Assembly (NCBI GenBank): GCA_945878385.1 | Contig: CAMCTE010000093.1 | Span: 1-9,958 of the forward strand | Direction: 5' to 3' | Origin: Azohydromonas lata NBRC 102462 | Lineage (GTDB): Bacteria > Pseudomonadota > Gammaproteobacteria > Burkholderiales > Burkholderiaceae_C | Length of the DNA stretch: 9,958 bases | In this document: positions 5,249 to 9,958 of the stretch, one piece after another | Position numbering within the stretch: position 1 is the stretch's first letter | Layout: each line of letters begins with the position of its first letter | Translations under genes and position numbers: made by a program | The notes under the pieces: generated by a model | What the model was told of the DNA's origin: nothing | Databases searched by the model: none | Seen by the model: only the letters and a program-made list of their open reading frames with translations

Positions 5249-7810
5249 TTACTTGCCGTCTTCGCCCAAGCGGTAGGCCTTTGAATAGCCCACGATACTG
5301 GCAGCGTAGTCAGCCCGGGTGATTTCCTTCTTCAGCGTCACTTTCCCGGTATTGCCGTCAGCCGACAGGGTGACGGGCAGGATCAGGTTGTCGATGGCGC
5401 CTTGGATGTAGCCGCGATCGATGGTGGACACCACCTGCGCCACATCACCTTCCAGTGTGATCTTTGCCGTCTTGGTCACTGGGGTCGTGGCCGCCGGGTC
5501 CACCACATAAGTGAAGGTGTACTCCGTGCCGGTATGGTTCAAGGCCTTGGCGTAAGCCGCCGGGCCCATGGCCTTCACCAGCGACTGGGACACTTCCAGG
5601 CTCGACACGAATCCATCTGCTGCGAAGCGACGGCCTTCCGGTGTGGTCTTGAGCACCATCACGCCGGGCATGCGGAAGGCCAGGTCGCGCAACACGCCGC
5701 CCGTGGCCAGCACCGCTTCCACCGTGGCAAACAGCGGCTTGTCCTTGCCAATGTCCAGGGCCGACTGAGCGGTCGCGGTGAACGGCAGGTGTTGACGGAT
5801 GTTGCCGCCCATCACCAGGTACTGGGCCAGTTCGGCGCGGGTGAGCTTTTCGTCCGGCGCGAACCTGTCGACAGCGCGTGCGTCCATCAGCCGCTTGCTG
5901 ATGGCCGACTCGATGGAACCCTTGAGCGGATGGGCAGCGCCCACATCGCCCAGCCCCTTGAACCCACCGCTGGCCAGCATGGAGATTTCAATGTTGAAGG
6001 ACTCCGGGGCACCTACGCCATCGGTCAATCGCAGAGGGTCCAGCGCCACCCCGGAAACACTGCCCACACCGCGGATCGACACCGTCCAGGGCTTGCCGGC
6101 CGTGGTGGCATCCACCGGAGCGCTGGCCGTGACGGTGTCACCCAGCACCGGCAGCGCGATGCTCGAACCATAAGACTTGCCATTGGGGTCCGTCAGCACC
6201 ACGGCCACAGGGTTGGCGGTGGACACCACACGCGCCGACACCTGAATCACGCCAACGGGTACATCGAAGGGCTGGGGAGTCGTCGCTCCCCGGACGGGTA
6301 CGAAATCGACGGTCTTGGTGAAGGGGTCGGGGCCCGGCTTGACTTCCTCGGTGGCCTTCCAGACGCGCGGAGCGCCCGCATCCACCGTGGACAGCGTCGT
6401 GCTGCCATAGTCCTTGCGCAGGCCGGCTGCCATGGCCACTGCAGCAAACGCATTCAGGTGGCCGGCACCCACTTCCCAGGTGTCGCGTCCAGTCATGTTG
6501 GTGCCGGTGGACTTGATGATGTCCTTGATCTGCATGGGATCAAGGTTGGGATTGGCTTCCAACATCTGCGCAATCACGCCAGAAACATGAGGCGCGGCCA
6601 TGGAGGTGCCGCTGCTGAGCGTGTAGTAGGGCAGTTGGGCTGAAGGAATGGCAGCAACATCTTCTTGGGCCGCCAGTGCCGGCAACGCGCCGGTCAGCGC
6701 ACGGGTGGAAACGATGTTCACACCGGTGGCCACGATGGTGGGCTGGTTGTAATAGGTCCACTGGGAACCATCAGGCATCTCAAAGCTGCCCTTCTCGCCG
6801 CGCTTGCCACGCGAGGAGAAGCTCGTCAGCACACCGTCCTTCTCACCGGCACCCACGGAAATCACCCAAGGGGCTTGGGCATAGGGGTTGTGGGTGTCTT
6901 CGCCAGGGCCGTCGTTGCCTGCTGCGAAGACCGACACGATGCCGGCCTTGTAGAGGTTGTAGGTGGAGATGTTGACGGGATTGAGCGGGTCGTACTTGCC
7001 GCTGGTACCCCAGGAATTGCTGACCACACGTACCGGGGTGCGGTAGGCAAACTGATTGGTCAGTGCGTAGTCCAGACCACCCACCGCGTCCAGAATCAAC
7101 AGCACGCCGCCCGAGCCGTAGCCCAGGATGTCGGCGCCCGGTGCAGCACCGCGCAGCTTGCCGGAAGAACCAGCGCCCGTGCCACCCACCGTACCCGCGC
7201 AATGCGTGCCGTGGCCAGAACCCAGATCCGTGTTGATCTGGTTCTTGATCTGCACGATGGGGGTCAGGTCGTTGCCGAACGTGTTCTGGGCGGCCTGCAC
7301 GTTGTCCACCACCTTGGTGCCCATGGGCAGGTCGGGGTTGGTGGTGTCGATACCAGAATCATTCACCATCACGGTGATGCCCCTGCCGGTGTAGGGCAGG
7401 GTGCGGCGCAGCAACGAGGACTGCTCAAACACGCGGGCGGAACCGGAAATCTGGCGCTGCTCGTAGTTGTAGTACTTCAGCGGGGCGTTGTAGTAGATCG
7501 ACACCACATCCGAGCGCTTGGCCAGTTGCTTGATGCGCGCCGGTGTGGCCAGGGCGCCCATGATGGGCAGCGAGCGCATGGTCACACCCTTGGTGATGCC
7601 CAGCGACTTGACGGCATGAACCTGTGCCGGCGTGATCGGCCCATTTTGCTTGAAGCTCACCACCACCTGCAGTTGATCCGTGGCCTTGGCCTTGACCATC
7701 AGCTTGCTCAGCAGCGGGTCGATACGGGCATCGGCCATCGCCAGGCCGCTGGCCAACAGCGAAGCCGAGAGCGTGGTCAGTCTCACCAGGGAACCAGTCC
7801 AAGTCGCCAT
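5249..7810 (-). CDS. Secreted subtilisin-like (S8) serine protease with SLH-like C-terminus (paralogue)
   Basis: An 853-residue exported protease, paralogous over its length to the one at 1164-3659. The ATG at 7810 has AGAGGA at 7823-7818, seven bases upstream. Residues 1-28 are a signal peptide ending AMADA, with predicted cleavage before RIDP. The I9-like prodomain spans about 46-113. The catalytic domain spans about 140-463: Asp151 (NDSGIDTTNPDL), His200 (GSGHGTHCAGT), oxyanion Asn299 (AAGNDG) and Ser403 (SGTSMAAPHVSG). Cys204 is the only cysteine, four residues after the catalytic His as in proteinase K. Residues about 498-610 are a beta-rich region that diverges from the paralogue. Three SLH-like units follow (about 617-677, 684-749, 790-849), with RFAPDEKLTRAELAQYL and TLKKEITRADYAASIV as the clearest cores and an extra beta-rich stretch at about 762-789. 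It has its own strong terminator. Probable role: surface-held proteolysis; substrates unknown. Confidence 0.93.
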   Translation of the reverse strand: MATWTGSLVRLTTLSASLLASGLAMADARIDPLLSKLMVKAKATDQLQVVVSFKQNGPITPAQVHAVKSLGITKGVTMRSLPIMGALATPARIKQLAKRSDVVSIYYNAPLKYYNYEQRQISGSARVFEQSSLLRRTLPYTGRGITVMVNDSGIDTTNPDLPMGTKVVDNVQAAQNTFGNDLTPIVQIKNQINTDLGSGHGTHCAGTVGGTGAGSSGKLRGAAPGADILGYGSGGVLLILDAVGGLDYALTNQFAYRTPVRVVSNSWGTSGKYDPLNPVNISTYNLYKAGIVSVFAAGNDGPGEDTHNPYAQAPWVISVGAGEKDGVLTSFSSRGKRGEKGSFEMPDGSQWTYYNQPTIVATGVNIVSTRALTGALPALAAQEDVAAIPSAQLPYYTLSSGTSMAAPHVSGVIAQMLEANPNLDPMQIKDIIKSTGTNMTGRDTWEVGAGHLNAFAAVAMAAGLRKDYGSTTLSTVDAGAPRVWKATEEVKPGPDPFTKTVDFVPVRGATTPQPFDVPVGVIQVSARVVSTANPVAVVLTDPNGKSYGSSIALPVLGDTVTASAPVDATTAGKPWTVSIRGVGSVSGVALDPLRLTDGVGAPESFNIEISMLASGGFKGLGDVGAAHPLKGSIESAISKRLMDARAVDRFAPDEKLTRAELAQYLVMGGNIRQHLPFTATAQSALDIGKDKPLFATVEAVLATGGVLRDLAFRMPGVMVLKTTPEGRRFAADGFVSSLEVSQSLVKAMGPAAYAKALNHTGTEYTFTYVVDPAATTPVTKTAKITLEGDVAQVVSTIDRGYIQGAIDNLILPVTLSADGNTGKVTLKKEITRADYAASIVGYSKAYRLGEDGK

Positions 7811-7817
7811 CTCTAAG

Positions 7818-7823
7818 TCCTCT
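7818..7823 (-). promoter_or_regulatory. Shine-Dalgarno of the second S8 protease
   Basis: AGAGGA read on the minus strand lies seven bases upstream of the ATG at 7810 and supports that start. The GAGG core could pair with CCTC just upstream (7828-7825), so the site lies in a leader with folding potential. Confidence 0.7.
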
Positions 7824-7829
7824 TGAGGG

Positions 7830-7848
7830 GCCCCGCACCGCGCGGGGC
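7830..7848 (-). other. GC-rich hairpin in the 5' leader of the second S8 protease
   Basis: GCCCCGC and GCGGGGC form a perfect 7-base stem with a 5-base loop, ending 19 bases before the start codon and 6 bases before the Shine-Dalgarno. No T-run follows on either strand, so it is not a typical intrinsic terminator. It could stabilise the mRNA, influence translation or mark the end of the upstream transcript; none of these is shown. Confidence 0.45.
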
Positions 7849-7942
7849 TGCATGGGTTCGGACTATTGACGAGCCAGGCGCTGGCGAGTACCCCGTGGAC
7901 AGGGGTGAACCACCCAAATGGGGGGAGTCAAATCACACTGCA

Positions 7943-7972
7943 GCGCAGGGTTACAGGCGGCGGCCCCTGCGC
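7943..7972 (-). terminator. Hairpin just after the oxygenase small-subunit gene, possible terminator
   Basis: Perfect 8-base arms GCGCAGGG and CCCTGCGC enclose a 14-base loop, starting 13 bases after the stop codon of the small-subunit gene. The position suits the end of the oxygenase operon, but no T-tract follows on the minus strand, so it would be a weak or factor-assisted terminator at best. The rest of the 175-base spacer (7811-7985) holds no gene that I can support. Confidence 0.38.
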
Positions 7973-7985
7973 CCTCCTCACGCCC

Positions 7986-8513
7986 TCAGATCGGGTAGAT
8001 GATGGAGTTGGGAATCATCTCGCTGTCGTAGATGCACTCCCGTCGCTCGAACTTCAGGCCCTGAGGCGTGCGAACGACCACATCCAGGTAGCGGCCCACA
8101 TTGAACACCGTGGAGGCGTCTGAGAGCTTGGTGCGGAACACCGCGTAGTTGGCCTCGCAGTGCAAGCGCCCTGCCTCTGCACGCCGCACCACTGGCGTGC
8201 CCACCACATGCCGCTGGTAGTACGGGTCATGGAAGAGGGTCTCCTTGATGCCGTAGGCGCGGTCCTTGAGCATGCCCTTGCTGGTGAAGGCCAAGGTGGC
8301 CAAAGGAAACCCGCGCTCGTGGTTTTCGCGGGGTTGCAGCCGGTACACGCAGTCATCGGTGAAAAACTCGGGCCAAAGGTCCCACTGCCCGCTGTCCACC
8401 GCGCTGGCGTAGTCGGCATAGAGCTGGTTCAGGGCCAGCCAGTCTTCAAAGCCCAGCGCGCAAGGCTGTGCAGGCGGCGTGGTGCTCGACATCGGTTCAC
8501 TGGGGGTTCTCAT
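7986..8513 (-). CDS. nagH: Aromatic-ring-hydroxylating oxygenase, small (beta) subunit, NagH-like
   Basis: The beta subunit of a Rieske non-heme iron oxygenase: a cytoplasmic NTF2-like structural protein that supports the alpha subunit and carries no cofactor. The 175 residues have family features: LALNQLYADYASAVDSGQWDLWPEFFTDDCVYRLQPREN near the N-terminus, LKDRAYGIKETLFHDPYYQRHVVG in the middle, and the C-terminal pattern SEMIPNSIIYPI. From memory these resemble NagH of the salicylate 5-hydroxylase of Ralstonia more than naphthalene- or biphenyl-type beta subunits. The ATG at 8513 overlaps the alpha stop codon as ATGA and has GGAGG at 8525-8521 seven bases upstream, which decides the start. 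An ATG at 8492 would give 168 residues but lacks a ribosome site. Translation is probably coupled to the alpha subunit. Family is secure; the substrate is inferred. Confidence 0.85.
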   Translation of the reverse strand: MRTPSEPMSSTTPPAQPCALGFEDWLALNQLYADYASAVDSGQWDLWPEFFTDDCVYRLQPRENHERGFPLATLAFTSKGMLKDRAYGIKETLFHDPYYQRHVVGTPVVRRAEAGRLHCEANYAVFRTKLSDASTVFNVGRYLDVVVRTPQGLKFERRECIYDSEMIPNSIIYPI

Positions 8514-9775
8514 TGAGGCGCCTCCATGACTTCGCGCCAATAGCGGTACATGCCGCGAATCAGGGTTTCAGTCACCATGTGCTCGGTGTCCTCCACCGTG
8601 CGGCCGCCGAGTTCGGCCACGGCCCGGTGAAAGGGCTTGCTCTCGAAGGCCTGTTGGGAGAACTCGATCACTTCGCCGTCATCAGCCGAAACGAAGCCCG
8701 CCGGGCCGAACAGGTTGGCTTGGGTCAGGCGCCGATTGGTCATCACCTCATCGTCGTCCTCGAAGCCAAAGTGGGTCCACACAAAGTCGAAGCTGCCGTG
8801 GCCGGTGGGCTGAATGTGGCGAGTGGACACGCTGTTGACCTGCTGCTGCAGGATCACGCTGGGGAAGATCGTGGTCATAACGGCCGTCGGGCCGCCCCAC
8901 CAAGCCTCAGGAACGATATCGATGAAGCTCGGGTCGTGCAACTTCATCTCGGCCTTGAAACTCGATACCTGCGTCACCTGCGCGGCCTGTCCGGCCGTAC
9001 CTCGGGTGGAGATCATGGCCGCATGCCGATGTTTGGCATCCATGCGCAACTGCGACTTGTTGTCCGCACGCCAAAGGCCGAAGGTCACGAACCAGGTGTG
9101 CAGCAGGCCTGGGTGGTAAGGGTCCTTGATGTTTTCCTGCATCAGCTTCCAGTTGCCCGGGATGCGTTGGCGGTTGTAACCCAGGATCTTGAGCTGGCGG
9201 CCGTTGAACAGGCGGTCGAAGTAGCCCAGGATGGTCGGGCCCAGGTAGTCCTCAAAGGGCTCCACCTCGTGGTCGAAGGACGCGAACACCACGCCGCCGC
9301 GTGTGGCCACCTTCAGTTGCGTCAGCCCGTGGTCTGAGGTTTTGAAGTCAGCCGGCATGCCGCCATGCACCTGGCCGTCCTGCCGCACGCCGCGCCGAAA
9401 GGGCACGCCCTGAAGATCGCCCTTGAGCGTGTAGCTCCACTGGTGGTAAGGGCAAACGAATTCCTTGCGATTGCCGTGTCGCTCGCGGCAAAAGCGCATG
9501 CCGCGGTGGGCGCAGACGTTTTCCACCACACGGATGACGCCATCTGCATCGCGCACCAGGATGACCGAGCGCTCACCCACCACCGTGCGCTTGAAGTCTC
9601 CCGGCTTGGGCACCTCGGCTTCAAGGCCCACGTAGCACCAATGGCCCCGATAGAAAAAGCGCTCGAGTTCCTTGCGGTAGAGGTCTTCGTCCGTGTAGGC
9701 GACAAAAGGGATGCGGTGGGTGCCGTCGTCTTCCCACACGGGTTCTGAAGGGAATGTGTTCAGGGGCTTGTTCAC
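8510..9775 (-). CDS. nagG: Rieske aromatic-ring-hydroxylating oxygenase, large (alpha) subunit, NagG-like
   Basis: The catalytic subunit of a multicomponent ring-hydroxylating oxygenase. It takes electrons from a ferredoxin through a [2Fe-2S] Rieske centre and inserts oxygen at a mononuclear iron. The 421 residues start at GTG 9775, supported by GGGAG at 9786-9782 six bases upstream; the frame is open back to 9868 but that extension lacks family character. The Rieske motif is C88-A-H90-X17-C108-P-Y-H111. The iron site is DPYHPGLLH (Asp218, His221, His226), with the third ligand probably in FGPAGFVSADDGEVIE (Asp365 or Asp366), matching the FGPAG...DD pattern of naphthalene dioxygenase. Sequence flavour (WCYVGLEAEVPKPGDFKRT, GNWKLMQENIKDPYH) is that of NagG, salicylate 5-hydroxylase to gentisate; a related anthranilate-type activity is possible. 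Ferredoxin and reductase genes are absent from the window. Confidence 0.88.
   Translation of the reverse strand: MNKPLNTFPSEPVWEDDGTHRIPFVAYTDEDLYRKELERFFYRGHWCYVGLEAEVPKPGDFKRTVVGERSVILVRDADGVIRVVENVCAHRGMRFCRERHGNRKEFVCPYHQWSYTLKGDLQGVPFRRGVRQDGQVHGGMPADFKTSDHGLTQLKVATRGGVVFASFDHEVEPFEDYLGPTILGYFDRLFNGRQLKILGYNRQRIPGNWKLMQENIKDPYHPGLLHTWFVTFGLWRADNKSQLRMDAKHRHAAMISTRGTAGQAAQVTQVSSFKAEMKLHDPSFIDIVPEAWWGGPTAVMTTIFPSVILQQQVNSVSTRHIQPTGHGSFDFVWTHFGFEDDDEVMTNRRLTQANLFGPAGFVSADDGEVIEFSQQAFESKPFHRAVAELGGRTVEDTEHMVTETLIRGMYRYWREVMEAPQ
8521..8525 (-). promoter_or_regulatory. Shine-Dalgarno inside the alpha gene that sets the beta-subunit start
   Basis: GGAGG, read on the minus strand within the last codons of the alpha subunit, is seven bases before the ATG at 8513, whose first bases overlap the alpha stop (ATGA). 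This geometry is typical of translational coupling and favours equal amounts of the two subunits. Confidence 0.8.
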
Positions 9776-9781
9776 AGCGGT

Positions 9782-9786
9782 CTCCC
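9782..9786 (-). promoter_or_regulatory. Shine-Dalgarno supporting the GTG start of the alpha subunit
   Basis: GGGAG on the minus strand lies six bases upstream of GTG 9775. There is no usable ATG near the conserved N-terminus, so this site decides in favour of a GTG start. Confidence 0.75.
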
Positions 9787-9837
9787 GTCCTGCTTCTGAA
9801 TGCGTGCAGCTGTTTCCGCTCAACAATAACACTGGGC

Positions 9838-9850
9838 GTTGACCATCAAC
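9838..9850. promoter_or_regulatory. Perfect palindrome GTTGACCATCAAC, candidate operator
   Basis: Arms GTTGA and TCAAC flank a 3-base centre in the 128-base spacer between the oxygenase operon and the divergent gene. The plus-strand arm contains TTGACC (9839-9844), a possible -35 for the rightward gene with GACAAT at 9864-9869 as a poor -10 (19-base spacing). On the minus strand TTGATG followed after 15 bases by TATTGT could serve the oxygenase. A regulator binding here could act on both directions; this is inference from position and symmetry. Confidence 0.35.
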
Positions 9851-9903
9851 CCACGGGCGTCTGGACAATCTGGGATGATCGAGTCGTTATGGGAGCGTTG
9901 ATC

Positions 9904-9958
9904 ATGAAATCCGAAAGTTTCCCGCGTTGGCTGCGCGTCGTTCTGGTAGGCCTGCTCG
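9904..9958 (+). CDS. N-terminal fragment of an unidentified protein with a hydrophobic leader
   Basis: The ATG at 9904 follows GGGAG (9891-9895) at eight bases and reads MKSESFPRWLRVVLVGLL before the window ends. An in-frame ATG at 9889 would add five residues, but the ribosome site overlaps it, so 9904 is preferred. A charged, short N-terminus followed by a hydrophobic run suggests a signal peptide or first membrane segment. The gene is divergent from the oxygenase operon, so it could encode an uptake or periplasmic component of the same pathway. Eighteen residues are too few to name a family. Confidence 0.55.
   Translation, partial: MKSESFPRWLRVVLVGLL

Noticed and set aside
5249..7810. Possibility that one protease copy is a pseudogene
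   Set aside because: Both reading frames are uninterrupted from signal peptide to C-terminus with intact catalytic residues and ribosome sites, and one has its own strong terminator.
6665..7816. A 383-codon open frame on the plus strand opposite the second protease gene
   Set aside because: Same antisense-shadow composition (H, G, R, Q rich), no motif, no convincing ribosome site, and it exactly overlaps the protease catalytic domain.
8468..9337. A 289-codon open frame on the plus strand opposite the oxygenase large subunit
   Set aside because: The opposite strand carries the Rieske and iron-binding motifs in frame; the plus-strand peptide is a compositional shadow.
9776..9868. Extension of the oxygenase large subunit to the ATG at 9868
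   Set aside because: A GTG at 9775 with GGGAG at six-base spacing gives the normal family N-terminus and length; the extension would overlap the divergent promoter region.

Overview
The window looks like chromosomal DNA of a high-GC betaproteobacterium, most likely Burkholderiales and Comamonadaceae-like. This rests on base composition, the style of the Tdk N-terminus, and a ring-hydroxylating oxygenase pair resembling the salicylate 5-hydroxylase NagG/NagH. The genus cannot be fixed from the sequence alone. Coding density is high and no gap without a gene exceeds about 175 bases. No tRNA, rRNA, CRISPR array, insertion sequence or phage gene was seen.

Layout, left to right. Bases 1-40 (-) hold the first 13 codons of thymidine kinase (tdk). 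Immediately upstream of it on the same strand is a membrane-anchored alpha/beta hydrolase of the lipase/esterase type (64-1014, -). A roughly 150-base divergent spacer separates this from a secreted subtilisin-like (S8) protease (1164-3659, +). Converging on that gene is selO (3690-5171, -), the pseudokinase-fold protein AMPylase. A strong intrinsic terminator follows, and then a second S8 protease (5249-7810, -), clearly a paralogue of the first and pointing the opposite way. The two proteases therefore bracket selO. Further right, also on the minus strand, lie the small (7986-8513) and large (8510-9775) subunits of a Rieske non-heme iron oxygenase, with overlapping ATGA stop/start. A divergent plus-strand gene begins at 9904 and runs off the window.

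The two proteases share one architecture: a signal peptide, an inhibitor-I9-like prodomain, a proteinase-K-like catalytic domain with an intact Asp/His/Ser triad and a lone Cys near the catalytic His, a beta-rich middle region, and a C-terminal third that reads as three S-layer-homology (SLH)-like repeats. They are probably exported and held on the cell surface. About half the codons differ synonymously in a block whose amino acids are identical, so the duplication is old and both copies are under selection.

The oxygenase subunits form a two-gene operon, but its ferredoxin and reductase partners are not in the window. The most interesting points are the paired SLH-like subtilases, the selO start placed just behind a strong terminator with no visible ribosome binding site, and the orphan oxygenase pair facing an unidentified gene across a promoter region that contains a perfect palindrome.
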